Part shown: one piece after another, positions 43,715-55,720 of the stretch
How positions within the stretch are numbered: the stretch's first letter is position 1
Layout of the letters: the number at the start of each line of letters is the position of its first letter
Position numbers and translations under genes: made by a program
Notes under the pieces: generated by a model
The model's database searches: none
What the model was told of the DNA's origin: nothing
Seen by the model: the letters and a program-made list of their open reading frames with translations, nothing else
Assembly (NCBI GenBank): GCA_933207985.1
Contig: OW240916.1
Coordinates: forward strand, 82,002,741-82,066,740
Source: Pelobates cultripes
Taxonomy: Eukaryota > Chordata > Amphibia > Anura > Pelobatidae
Direction: 5' to 3'
DNA length: 64,000 bases

Positions 43715-45880
43715 TCTTGTGTTTCATTTCATTAAAATATGTATTAATAAATGTATAACAAAAAACTTACAAGAAATCATTGCATTAATTATAGGATTTG
43801 TAAGATTCTGCTGAATGGCAATTGCGAGACATAACTTTATCTTATAGTAGTGTGAGAAGATGAACAAATAAATAAAAAATTATATATTTTAAAAAAATGC
43901 TAAATAAAAGGCTGGAGCAGATGATAAATTATTTTTAAGGTACCTCCACCTTTTACAGGCATTCAAGCCAAAGCTAGCTACCATTGTGATCAGGATGCGT
44001 CATGCAAAAACAGACCGTGAGATTGTCCTATTAATTGTTTATGGCAGGGCTTGCATTCTTGGTAGAATACTCTGTACTAAAGCAGATGGTAAATTAAACA
44101 CTAAAAACTTCACAGCACCTCTTTTAACATCTTCCTGAACCATAGTGTCTGTTATTGAAAAAGGAAATCGAGATAATCCATCTGCAACACATTTCGAAGG
44201 TCCTTTTTAAAGCCTGAAGAGTAAACCACCAATAAATGGGCAGACCATCTGGCATTCCTCAAGCCAACAAGATTGCTCTACTTTGCTGTAAACAGGGTTT
44301 GACAGAGGCTAGTGATCAGTGTGTGGAAGAAATCAACAGTTCTATCACTAATTTCTCAAAAATTCTTTGCAGTTGATGCCACATCTCCAACCCATAACCT
44401 CCACTAACAGTTACGTGTTAGTCCCTGGGATGCAGAATGAACAGTAAGTTCCTTGGATTCGGCCCTGATAGGCTTGAGTAAGAGCAGCATCTACTTCTTA
44501 ATGGGAAACATCTGCTCTTACATCTTCAGGGATTGATCAAATGAAGTTGGTTCAAAATTTTACGCATGAGATGATTCAAGCTTCGAAAAAATAAACCCAT
44601 ATGGACTAGCATTGTTACAGCAATATAATGTTATCAAGATCACGCTGTTTGATACTATGCAGCAAAGCAATATAGGAAATGTGATATAGGTTATGTCCGT
44701 GGATATAGAACATATTGTTACATCTGGTATTGTGTGTTATCTGAGCATAATTACAATGGCTGTTGGTTTTCCTTCTTCAATGTATCTAAAAATCGCCATG
44801 GGGTTACTCACCACCCCTCGTGGATTATTGTGAATACTGGTCTTTATTTTGTTATATAATGAACTACTTTGTAACAAATACTGTGATGGAAGGCTGGGTA
44901 GTATTACATAATTCTTATTCTCTTAAATTTGGATTTTCAAGAAAGTAATTTATCTCCTAATATTTATAGACATTTGAGGTCCACGAATTATCAATGAATA
45001 TAAACCTAACCCCCGTGTGTTACAAAAGGAGAAAAGGGCTTGTGCTTTAGAGTTCTCTAAACCATCAATAGAGTGAGCTGCTTTAATGTACAGGTGGGAT
45101 CCAAAAACTCAGAAAATCTCCGTGAGCTTAATGATTTACATAGAATGAGAATAATCTACACATTGAAGAGAATGCCATTGTCTGAATTTCCAAACTTTCA
45201 TTTCTTGATAACATTTCTTGATAACATTTCTATTTTATGAAAGCTGATGCAACAAATGGCCATTGAATATTGAAGTTGACAAAGGATGTAATTATCTAGG
45301 AGACAAGAGTTTTTATTTTTTATTTTTATTTAAAACAAAGCCTAAATGACCATTTAATGAACAATTATCATGAGCCAGGCTGAGAAATTGATCATATCCA
45401 GGCATAATTAGACTTTTGTTATCTTATTTGTTTACATCAACATTTCTCAGTGCTCTTAAAGAGGCTTCCCAGAATGGAGACAGTATAGAATAAAATAATT
45501 TTAACAAATAGTGTTAAAAAAAACCCAAACAAAACCCCTGAATTTCCCCTATTTACGGTAAATATAGACCTTCCTGTAATGTACAAAAGTGTTTCCTATC
45601 AATGTTATGAATGAAAATATTGGAATATTAATTGATACTACTTTAAGAACAAATAAGAAAACTATGTTAAGTGAGGAAAGTTTTGTATGTTTTAACATAC
45701 ACAGAGCAGAACATAGACAGCATTATAATTTGTTACAGGTTATGTTTGATTGGATAAAGAGATAGAGGAGCAATTCTTTTCAGAGTATGCAGACTTGCAA
45801 GAGAATATCTTAAATCGAGTGTTAGTCTTTTTAGTGTTTTTAAGCTATCATAATAATTGGGAGTTTAAAGGCATCACAGC
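43715..45880. other. No recognised feature
   Basis: No family, gene or RNA recognised. Confidence 0.4.
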
Positions 45881-45899
45881 ACAAAGTTGACAAACTTTG

Positions 45900-46541
45900 C
45901 TGGGAGTGTTAAGAGTATAGTGAGATAGTTTCACTGATTGGCCACAACAAGAAAACCATTGGTTATATCATTAGAATGTTACCTGTCGAGGAATGGTATA
46001 TATTAGGCAGCAAGTGAACAGTTAGTTCTTGAATTTCAAGTGAAAAAATCTGAGTGAAAAGGGCAAGCAGAAATATCTGAATGAGTTTGACAAGGGTTAA
46101 ATAGTGCTGGCTGGAGGACTGAGTCAGAGCATCTCCAAAAAATGTCAAGTCTTGTGGGTATTCCTGATTTGCAGTGGTTAGTGCCTATCGAAAGTGGTGC
46201 AAGGGAAAAAAACCTGCGTCAGGGACATAGATGCCCAAGGCTTATTGATGCACATCGGGTGCAAAGGCTAGCCTGTCTGGTCCAATCACCCAGAAGCTCA
46301 AGTAGTAGCTCAAAATGCTGGCCATGATAGAAAGGTGTCAGAACACCCCTTCATGGCAATAGTGTTCATTAATGGCAGTGACCTCTTTCAGCAGGATAAC
46401 GCACCCCGCCACACTGCAAACATTGTTCAGGAATGTTTTGAGGAATATGACAAAGAGTTCAAGGTGTTAACTTGGCCTTCAACTTCCCTAGATCTCAATC
46501 CGTTTGAGCACCTGTGGGATTTGCTGAAACAACAAATCTGA
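45900..46541 (+). pseudogene. Tc1/mariner transposase fossil with DD36E-type spacing
   Basis: The last block, LFQQDNAPRHTANIVQECFE then EFKVLTWPSTSLDLNPFEHL and WDLLKQQI, holds the second Asp and Glu of the catalytic triad, and I count 36 residues between them. Upstream there are only fragments (for example RQGHRCPRLIDAHRVQRLAC) because the middle of the gene is deleted, so the first Asp is absent. SPDLNPIEH has become SLDLNPFEH. The frame stops soon after the final helix. The spacing fits the DD36E group described in animals, but assignment from one block is tentative. Confidence 0.8.
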
Positions 46542-47438
46542 TCATTGAAGATACAGTTTAGGCACCTTTAGGAATCATAACAACTTAATTAAGTCGTGAT
46601 GGTGCACTCAGGCCCTCATGTGCACTCTTACCTCAAGGGGTTAAACCGTTCTCAAACAGTTTAACTCCAAAGTTGCCTTCAGCCCAATCACAACTCCCAT
46701 CAGGTGGGATCAGGCTTCTTAAATTAACTGCGAGCAGTCAGCTTATGCTGACTCTCCATTCCACAAACTGGATTGAAAAAAGTATGTTCCTTTTCAAGCC
46801 AGTTTTGTGAATGGGGGATCAGTGATTGGCTGAGAGCAGTCATATCTTTCCTTGGATCAAGAAGCTGTTACCCACAAATTTTAAATTAGATCCCTAAATA
46901 TTATGTTTTTGTGCAAGTATTCATCCAGTTGCTGTTTAAACATTTGTACAGACTCTGAATTCTCTTCGGGCAGAGAATTCCACATACCTATTGTTCTTAC
47001 TGTAAAGAACCCACTCCTTTGCCTTAGACTAAATCTTTTTTCTTCCAGTCTAAATGGATGACCTTGTGTCCTATGTATAGTACTGGTTATGAATAGATTT
47101 TCAGGCAATGGTTTATAAAATGCTGTCATATCCTCTCTGAGGTGCTGTTTTTCTAAAATAAACAGATTTAAATTTGTTAGCCATGCTTCATAAAATCTTC
47201 CATTCCTTTTATTAATATTGTAGCCCACCTCTGCACATTTTCTAGTGCATAATATCCTTCTTTAGAACAGGTGACGAAAAACGCAAAGCATATTCAAAGT
47301 ATTGACTTTCAATATCTATTTCAAGATAAATATGTTGAATAGAAGGGGTCCCAAAACTAAACCATGAGGAACAACACTTGCTACTTTTGTCCAAGTCGAA
47401 TATTTACCATTAATGATAGCTCTGTCCTCTATTTTTAA

Positions 47439-47510
47439 CCCTTTAAGGACCAAACTTCTGGAATAGAAGGAAATCATGACATGTCACACATGTCATGTGT
47501 CCTTAAGGGG
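47439..47510. mobile_element. 72-bp TTAA-flanked MITE
   Basis: TTAA at 47435-47438 and 47511-47514; ends 'ccctttaaggac' and 'gtccttaagggg' are inverted. The centre is the palindrome 'catgacatgt...acatgtcatg'. It interrupts the RT domain of CR1 copy B. Confidence 0.9.
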
Positions 47511-47966
47511 TTAAGTCAATGCTCTACCCAAGAAGAATTGTTTTCATCTACAATAATTTCTTTAAGTGTGAACACCAACCTATTGTGTGGAGCCATATCA
47601 AATGCCTTGGCAAAATCCAAGTAGTAACGTCAACTGCAACATCCTGATTTCTACTTTTCCTTACTTCTTTGTAGAATGCAATAAAGGTAGTTTCACATGG
47701 CCTATGTTTCATAAAACCATGCTGATTTTTGGTTATGTTCTTACCAATTAATTATTGAAAATTATCAATTAATAACCCTTCAAATACATTCCCAGTCACT
47801 GAAGTTAAGCTCACTTGTCCATCATTTCCAGGCAAAGATTTTGAATTCTTTTTGAATATAGGAACCACAGCTGCCTTTCTCCAATCCTTGGGTACAATTC
47901 CTGAGAGAAAAGAATACTGAAAGATTAAAAATAGAGGTTCACTTATTTTCACACTTAGCTCTTTAA

Positions 47967-48303
47967 AGGACCACTATAGTGCCAGGAAAACATACTCGTT
48001 TTCCTGGCACTATAGTGCCCTGAGGGTGCCCCCACCCTCAGGGTCCCCCTCCTGCTCGGCTCTGGAAAGGGGAAAGGGGTTAAAACGTACCTTTTTCCAG
48101 CGCTGGGCGGGGAGCTCTCCTCCTTCGATCCTCCTCTTCTCCTCCCCCTCGGCTGAATGCGCACACGCGGCAAGAGCTGCGCGCGCATTCGGACGGTCAT
48201 ATAGGAACTGCTATGTTTATGAAAAAATGGGTTAACCCTAGATGGACCTGGCACCCAGACCACTTCATTAAGCTGAAGTGGTCTGGGTGCCTAGAGTGGT
48301 CCT
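47967..48303 (+). mobile_element. T2-like TTAA element in CR1 copy B
   Basis: TTAA at 47963-47966 and 48304-48307. It shows the standard start 'aggaccactatagtgccagg', the hairpin 'accctcaggg' pair, a GC-rich core and the final stem 'cacccagaccacttc'. It lacks some of the middle hairpins seen at 19454-19986, through a deletion near 48210. Confidence 0.88.
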
Positions 48304-48388
48304 TTAAGTACTTGTAAGTGAATAACATCAGGCTCCGGGGCTTTGTTTACATTAACTTTGCTTAGTTGCAACAGCACATTGTCTTTAA

Positions 48389-49115
48389 CCCCTTAAGGAC
48401 TGCGGGCGTTCTATGCCGTCCTTGGCAATCCCACGCCGGCCATATGATGGGGGGACTCACCTGGCATCCCAGGGTGCCCCCCTACTTCCGAGCCGGCCCT
48501 CCTGGGCCATATGATAGTTTTTTGCATTTTTCACACACAAACAAATATTAACGCTAACTTTGGCTAGTGTTTGTAAACAAGTGGCTACTAAAAAAGACTG
48601 GACATACCCCATCTGCAATACCTTGGGTTGTCTACTATTGCAAATGGTATGCCATCATGGAGGTAATTCTCATTCCTGGGCTACCAAACGGTCTCAAAGG
48701 CAACGTAACCAATTTCAATGTGAAAAAACTGAAAAATTTAACATGCTATATTTGACCCTGTAACTTCCCAAAACACCATAAAACCTGTACACAGGGGGTA
48801 CTGTTTTACATGTGAGACATCGCTGAATACAAATATGTGTATTTTATTGCAGGAAAAGCAAACAGTATTATGACATTCACAGTTAAAATGTCACGTAGAA
48901 CTAAAAAAAATTTTTTTAAATCTTATTTTCTCCCATTTGTTTATATTTTTTTCATATTAAATTATGCACCTGAATAAGATGATATATAATAAGTGTGGGT
49001 ACATTTAATATGAAAGAGGTGAATTATGGTTGGACAGACATATAGCACAAATGCCAGATTTTGTTTACGTTTTGTTTTGATCATAACGTGTACATTTTGC
49101 TCAGTCCTTAAGGCG
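48389..49115. mobile_element. TTAA-flanked element, 727 bp, ends CCCCTTAAGGAC
   Basis: TTAA at 48385-48388 and 49116-49119; ends 'ccccttaaggact' and 'cagtccttaaggcg' are inverted. TTAA target choice fits piggyBac- or Kolobok-type transposition. A homologous segment in opposite orientation lies at 60040-60900 (shared 'acatttaatatgaaagaggt' type block). No transposase. Confidence 0.85.
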
Positions 49116-49361
49116 TTAATCATCCTACCACAACTTTTATGTAAGTTTTTTACAGCAATCACTTGCATATGTCTTGCCATAGGATCTTCCTTGATATATA
49201 CTGAAGAAAAATAGTTATTTAAAATTTCTGTTTTGCTAATCTTCATTTACGAACACATCCTTGTCTGATTTTAGTGTACCTACACTATAATTTTGTAGAA
49301 TTTTTTTTTTAGAACATATGTACCTTAAAAACTTTTTGGAGTTAGAATTTCTTTCTGTTCA

Positions 49362-49515
49362 TAGATTGTAAGCTTGTTTGAGCAGTGCCTTCTTTGCCTC
49401 TTGTCTCGGTTATCTTTTGTTATGTATATTATATGTTATCAAATATCCCCATTTTATAATTGTAAAGCAGTGTGGAATATATTGGCACTATAAAATAATA
49501 ATAATAATAATAATA
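49362..49515 (+). repeat. LINE/SINE-tail repeat, second copy
   Basis: 'agattgtaagcttgtttgag' through 'gtaaagcagtgtggaatata' to an (ataat)n tail, homologous to 14255-14400. Confidence 0.7.
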
Positions 49516-49609
49516 GTTTAGCCCATCTAATCCCCCTTTTTACAAGCATTATTGGCTTCCCTATATCTTATATAGTGTCTAATTGATTTCTCTGATTTAA
49601 AATTTTTAA

Positions 49610-49853
49610 AGGACCACCATAGGCACCCAGACCACTTGAGCTTAATGGAATGGTCTGGGTGCCAGGTCCTGCTAGGGTTAACCCCTTTTTTTTTTTTATA
49701 AACATAGCAGTTTCAGAGAAACTGCTATGTTTATAAATGGGTTAATCCAGCCTCCAGTGGCTGACTCTTGACAGCCGCTAGAGGCACTTGCGTGCTTCTC
49801 ACTGTGAAAATAACAGTGAGAAGACGCAAGTGTCCATAGGAAAGCATTGTAAA
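49610..49853 (+). mobile_element. T2-like element, truncated
   Basis: Starts at TTAA (49606-49609) with 'aggaccaccataggcaccc' and shows the stems 'ccagaccacttgagctt', 'ataaacatagcagtttc' and 'cttctcactgtga', ending in the first half of 'ataggaaagcatt'. The other end is lost. Confidence 0.8.
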
Positions 49854-50244
49854 TATATAAATAATCTAAAAAAGAAAGAAAAAACACAAAATAATGTAAC
49901 ACAGTTACATATAAGTCCAAGGGGGAGTGGGGTTAAAGCACTCACAAGATGTCAATGAATAGTAGGCACATCTCCCCTCGGGGGTATCACTCAAATCTGA
50001 AGTCTGGTTCCAGTGGTATTTTAGGAGCAAAATTGCTGGTAATGAAGAGATAGAAGATAGTTCAGTATAGTTTGTACACATTTTAATTTAGTAATTGATT
50101 GCACATACAAACACACAGAAACGCTGGGCATTTCTCCACAATAAGTTGATCTCAGGAACTGAAGAATCTTATATAGTCCCACCATGGAAAATAGCAACCA
50201 ACATGAAAATCACTTTAAAATATATAAAAGTCTAACAAAGTCCA

Positions 50245-50290
50245 ACATCCAACGCGTTTCGTCCCACCCCGAGGACCGCTTTAGGGATAT
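50245..50290 (-). other. Possible decayed hammerhead-ribozyme-like motif
   Basis: On the minus strand 'gtcctcggggtgggac' can form a short stem followed at once by 'gaaac' and 'gcgtt', as in stem II and box 2 of type I hammerheads found in Penelope-like elements. The first conserved box expected as CTGATGA reads 'ctaaagc', so it would not self-cleave. No Penelope reverse transcriptase was seen nearby. Confidence 0.3.
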
Positions 50291-50589
50291 GTTTGACTCC
50301 TATAAAATGTTCCCTTATATATCCACAGATGATTCTGTGATTTCGCTCCAGCTTGCGTTCCACCTGAGTGCTCATGTGTGCCGTTCATTTCCGTATACGT
50401 CACATCCCGATAAAACAGAAAATGACGCCTGCGTTCCACCGTGTGCGATGGAAGGCATCATATGCGGTCTTCATCTTATTAAAAAATGTATTTTTTTATA
50501 GTTTATTTCAAAAGGCACCATATTTTGATCACATTTTCCCAAGTGCTCCCTTACTTGAATGTTTGACAATAGATTAACATTGTTTGTTA

Positions 50590-52930
50590 TAGGCGGAACC
50601 ACACAAGCATTCTTTTTAGTTGGTCACTAGAAGATGTAATTGAATAGGTTCAAAAACCTGATTCAATGTCCTGAACTGAATGAGGTACACCGTGGATGTT
50701 GCAATGAGCAAGGGAAAATAATAAAGAAAATGTTATTTCGGGCACTTGAGCACGAGAATTATATTTTACCTTATTGGCCTAAATATTAACATAAGTAAGA
50801 ATTTTGAAAGCTGTTTGCATTCAATGTAATATGTTGATTGTTGGAGAGCCTCTGACTGTGAGGATTATAATACTCCCATTAACCCTCACAGGGCTCATGC
50901 ACATGGGCAAAGTTGCATAAATCCCAAAATAACAAATAGACAAGTGGTATGTTCTAATTTTACGGGTGTCAGTGAAGGTGTGGCCAAGGGTGGGCTTTTC
51001 TGATAAATTTTATGCGACTTACTAATAACAATTTATACTACTCAAATGCAATTTAAAACAAGAACAATATATTGTATTTGCACAAACTTATTTCTAAAGA
51101 TATTTATCGCTGGGTTCAGCGAAACTAGTTTTGGCTGAATGTTGTCCATAAAAAAATTAATCGGGGCATCATTCAGGCAAGAATAAAGCTTTCCCACATA
51201 TTTAGTCTGTAGCGTGAGTGAAAGTCCTTCTGTATAGAAAAAAACAAAACAGTGCCCTAGTAGCCGCAAAAGTAAATTAAATTGAAAAAGGTGAGTTTAC
51301 CATAAAAAGTAAAGATGGAACTGGTGAGTGGGTAATCAATTATGCTCTCATTTTTCCTTTATTTTTTAACAATTCCATGTATTAAAATGTAATTACTCCA
51401 AAGGCTTCACATTTTTTGTTTTAAAGCCTTTGATTGTAGTGATTTCACCCTGCCTGGCTGAAATTTGTGGTGCCTGGTACCTTCACAGATGCAGTTGGAG
51501 GGTCACTGTTTTTTTTTCCTCACACCGAAGGCCAAGTTTATATTGTTATACATCTAGGTTAAAAAAAATTAGAAGTGAGAAAACTTTTTTAGTTTTATAA
51601 GTAATTGTAATGTTGTTTTCTTTTGGTATATTGTGTTATTGAAAAATTGGGAGCAGGAGGCATTTTATGTTGAAAAGAGGGGATTTATCCAAAAATGAAA
51701 GGAACAAGTCAGTGTACAAATGACCATCCACTCACTCCTCTACCATCACAAGAACAAAGCTTTACCACACATCCAGTGTGGGAGTCGCAGCAGCAACAGA
51801 AGAAATTTATGTTTTAAATTTGTTTCTTCACTGCCAGATTTTAGAATACTTCCTTATATTTAGAAATAACGTTGAAGAAAGAGGTTAGCTAATGGCCAAC
51901 TGGATCTCAGCTAGGAGATGATGATGCCTCAAGTATCAAAGTTGGTGGGCAACCAGCTACAGAGCACACCGCACACTATTTCTCTCATCTAGAGGTCATC
52001 TGTAGGAGGCAAAGCACGTTTATACAGGTAAGCTTTGACCATTTGAGAGGCACTACTCTCCTTTGGCTGCTTACTGATTTGCGTGTTCCTCTAAAACTGT
52101 CCTGTCAACAGCATCAACCCAAGACATAGCTGCTCTATTCTGCTGTCTTGGAGGTATACTGCCACGACTGGGCGTAGTAGATAATGATAACATTTTAGGT
52201 AAAATGAGCACATCTTCTTCAACCAGCATGCCTCTCTTTCACTGCAAATTACACACCATGTTAATATGTCTGTCCTTCCAGGTGTAGGATCGGAGTGCCA
52301 CTCTCCCCTTAATCCTCAGAGGACACAGGGAAACTAACATCAGTTTAATGGTAGAAGAAGCACTGTGCCACTGGCAGGAGTTAGGCACAGCAGTAACCTA
52401 ACCAGCCTCACAAGCTAGGATCAATGACCTAGGTTATCCAAATTAAAGTGTGTTTAAGTAAGTGGAACTGTGCCACAGGCAGGGACTACTCACAGCAGGA
52501 ACTAACTAAGCTGCTTTTTTGGCCCAACCTAAAAAAAAAAAAATATGTCTCTCAATTCCATTTCCTTTTTGGCATCACATGTGGAACCCCTAATACATAA
52601 GCATTCAAATATATTTGGTCATCTCCTTGTCATATGCTGAGTATCAAGGCACTTTGGAGGCATAGACTTAAGCTGAACAATTTGTCAAATTCAGCTGTCT
52701 AACAGAGACATCAACAATATAGAGCTATGAGAAAAGAGAGTGATTGGGATAGATAAGGGTAAAAAAGGGATAGGCAGATTCAAATAGACTCTGTCCTTCC
52801 AAAACTGGGACACTTGGGAGGTAAGAAGTTGGATGGCCATACTATTAACTAGTAAAGGAGTAAGTTCCAGGGAACATCTTTTTAGGAAAAGCATAAGTAA
52901 CAGTCAAAATTAAATATATATTTTTAAATA
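50590..52930. other. No recognised feature
   Basis: I could not assign any gene or transposon family. A repeated 'gtgccac(t/a)ggcag' phrase near 52370 and 52470 suggests a small local duplication. Confidence 0.4.
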
Positions 52931-52937
52931 ATCTTAA

Positions 52938-53464
52938 TGTAACGATACCTTACCTGGGTCCGCCGATCCCGCGCGGCAAGACAGCTTCCCCGGCTACTTC
53001 CGGGAGGCGGCTCAGCCTCTCGGACGCTGCCCGCTCGCGGCAAAATCCGTTTTATGACGCGGCGCATGCGCGCCGACGTCATAATGATTTTGCAGCGAAA
53101 ATTCAAACGCGGCCACGCTCCCGAACCTTTTGGGGGCGTGGCTTTAAAGTGACACACACATTAGTATAAAAGGGCATTCCTGTCCACACCTCAGTGCCCT
53201 AGTGTGGTTCTTGATTGTTCCCCTAGTGCTCTTTTACTGTTTTGCTGTTTTTCTGGTATTTTGACTCTTGGCTTTCGTTCTGACTATTCTCTTATCTGGC
53301 TCCCTGACTTTTGGCTTGGTTTTTTTCGTATATCCCGATTTCCGTACTCCTCTGACCCTCGGCTTTTTCTTGACTATTCTTTGACGTTAAGTCCGGCCAC
53401 CCTAAGGTCCGGTATACGTCCCTTTCAGGGTTACCATCTGTGTGAAGGGGTCACTATCATGACA
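52938..53464 (+). mobile_element. Solo LTR of 527 bp
   Basis: TG...CA ends ('tgtaacga' and 'catgaca') with a perfect 5-bp duplication 'cttaa' (52933-52937, 53465-53469). GC-rich U3, a TATAAAA box at 53165-53171 and a T-rich R/U5 follow. No internal sequence is adjacent. Most likely Ty3/Gypsy. Confidence 0.92.
53165..53171 (+). promoter_or_regulatory. TATA box of solo LTR
   Basis: 'tataaaa' lies after a GC-rich block containing the dyad 'ttatgacgcggcgc...cgacgtcataa' (about 53051-53083), whose outer parts resemble CREB/ATF half sites. Promoter activity is inferred only. Confidence 0.65.
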
Positions 53465-53619
53465 CTTAATCATTGTGCAGGAGTGATGAGGAAAAGAATA
53501 AAAAAAATGACCACAAAATATTTATTATTATTAAGATGAATACTGGTTTAGTAAAAACATGTTTTGTTGGATAGAAAGATGATGTTTAGGCCCACCAACA
53601 TGGGCAGAGTTATAGAGAA

Positions 53620-53925
53620 TGAAGCAGATGAAACACAAAACATATAATATAAATATATTCATTTTACTCACCTTTTTTTTTTTTTTCCCACAAAGCACTG
53701 TTCTCACAGGTGCTGGCCCCCACCTGGCTCTGCCTCCAATCTTGATGATCTCAGACAATCCAATGCTTTCCCATAGGAAAACAAACAATGGGATGGTATC
53801 GCGCATCTGCTGCAAAATGCCGCACTGTGCCAATCAGCATCTCCTCATAGAGATGCATTGATTCAAATGCCTTTGAGATAAGAAAATGCTTTTATAGTGG
53901 AGAGTATGCTCTGTAAGGATATTAT
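53620..53925. repeat. Fragment related to the T2-like element at 36099
   Basis: 'ccaatcagcatctcctcata' with 'gagatgcattgattcaa' matches the interior of 36099-36679 in diverged form. Ends are not recognisable. Confidence 0.45.
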
Positions 53926-53934
53926 CTTACAGTG

Positions 53935-54240
53935 TTATCACTAAACACCAGATTTTGTCAGAATGGACAAAATCCAGTGAAAGTTACAAAATTTTGATTT
54001 CTCAAATTCACTAAAGCCAAATGTGGCCAGGATACGATCAGTCCGACCAATTCTGTAACATTTGTTCAGCTGCATTCAGAAAATCACTATTATCCGCGTC
54101 CAATTTATAGCACCGGAATCGGAGATTCATCAACAACTGCATGGTGGCTGATTATAAACCATATGCATCTGGCAGGATGCACGTACGCAAATGATCATTT
54201 ACTTGCTTTTCTGCATGTAAATGAAAATTTGAAGAACTAT
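53935..54240 (+). repeat. Dispersed repeat, copy B
   Basis: Same-orientation homologue of 3636-3960, with 'attttgtcagaatggacaaa' and 'aaatgatcatttactt...taaatgaaaatttgaag' at corresponding places. Diverged but collinear. Confidence 0.6.
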
Positions 54241-54404
54241 TTCCAATGGGCAATTAAAAACTATCAACAATGAGAGGGTTAATATATGGCAATCGGCCAG
54301 CACTTGCTAGCCAGCAAGCACCTTAAGTAAATACATATCTTGTAAGCATTGGGAGAGCTCTACTTTAAATTTTAAGGGGGACATGTTGTACCTACCTCGG
54401 CTTC

Positions 54405-54665
54405 CACCCATATTTACTAGTGGGGCACTAATAGTTATAAAATAGGAGGGATACCTATTGTCTCCTCCCTCGGCCCTCACCCATGCCATTGGGTGAGGGC
54501 CCTAATATTTATTATAAAGAGGGGGAAATATTTTACCCACCCAAGCCTGCAGATGGGGGTTCTAATTAATTAATTATAAATGAGGGGAAATTGCCCTCTC
54601 CCATTGCCCCAACCATACTAATGGGTGGGGGCCCTAATGAATTATAAAGTAAGGGGGGGACGTGC
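54405..54665 (+). repeat. Diverged tandem units
   Basis: 'gggtgagggccctaat', 'gatgggggttctaatt' and 'ggtgggggccctaatg' each precede 'attataaa', spaced about 60-70 bp. It resembles the 31.7-kb doublet in composition. Confidence 0.65.
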
Positions 54666-54669
54666 CATT

Positions 54670-55720
54670 GTACACTCCCATCATATAAGAGTGCTGCCCG
54701 GGTACCCAGTCCTCTAGCCACCTCCATAATATAAAAAACATTCCTAGTATGCCTTGCACTCATAAAAGTGAGGATGAGGCCAAAGAATTTAAAATCTCTA
54801 AAAAAAAAAATATGTATATACTTACCATCAGAAGTCTTCTTTCTTCTAATTCTTTTGATCTTTAGCCCAAAAAAACAATCCATCATTTCAGATACCACTA
54901 CTTGAAATGTAAAGAAAAAAGGTTTGATCACAATAAAAAAGAGCTCTTTTATGGGCTTTCTGAATATTGCTCTGCAATATGACCAAGAGCCTTCTGATTA
55001 GATGGCTAGCAAGCCAACCAATCAGAGCGCTCTGACAGTCACGTCCTCAGAAAAGTGACAACCAAGTCTGTCAGAGCGCTCTGATCCACATGGGTGAGGA
55101 CACTGGGGTTTAGTAGACATGCCCTCACCTGCTGGATGACAAATGGGCACTTATGGAGGTACATTACCTTCATTAAAGCAATATTATACTATACCATTAT
55201 ACTATATTATTATAGCCTGATTTTTTGGGGGGTCTTGTGTGTTTAATAGGATTAAAGATTCCCTCCTGTATATAGAATGCATTGCATATTTACTCAATGT
55301 TCCTAATGCATAACTTTTCATTTGTCTATGTTGAATCTCTGCTTCTACTTGCCTATAACAAGCTAGTCTCCTAATTTCACAAAAGTTCTCTGGGAAGAAG
55401 TTGTGTTCAGACTACACTTCCCTACCTAGTTTTCTATCGTCCCTAAATATCGACATGTGATATGCAATGCTTATTAGATTATTAATGAACAGATTAATGA
55501 GAAGTAGAGCCAGAACAAAATCCTGGGGTACACTATTTACCAGCAATAACTATTCTCTGAACTATTTCAGCCACTTTTCGGTCTAAGAACAAACATTTTC
55601 ATTTAAACTCCTTATTCGAAATGTTCAAAGTAATCTTCAGAGTGTAACATTTGCAATTGATTTAGCAAAACCCAAATACTTTTTTCTGTCCCTTTTCTCT
55701 GTGGTGTCTGTTTGTCAGCC
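54670..55720. other. No gene; one inverted repeat
   Basis: An 18-bp inverted repeat 'atcagagcgctctgacag' lies at about 55021-55038 and 55069-55086. Nothing else was recognised. Confidence 0.5.

Larger units (their letters stand above)
46880..49605 (-). pseudogene. CR1-like LINE ORF2 (copy B) broken by nested insertions
   Basis: Minus-strand blocks from right to left are ILNNYFSSVYIKED (about 49220-49170), NVNKAPEPDVIHLQVLK (about 48350), then KISEPLFLIFQYSFLSGIVP and KDWRKAAVVPIFKK (47950-47850), VSLTSVTGNVFEGLLI, YLDFAKAFDMAPHN (about 47610), SVVPHGLVLGPLLF (about 47360) and the tail GHPFRLEEKRFSLRQ, FFTVRTIGMWNSLPEE. These are the segment before RT, the RT palm motifs and the C-terminal tail of CR1-type ORF2. 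The YxDD block is lost. Three TTAA-flanked elements interrupt it, and a LINE-tail repeat also sits near 49362. Frameshifts are frequent. Confidence 0.85.
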
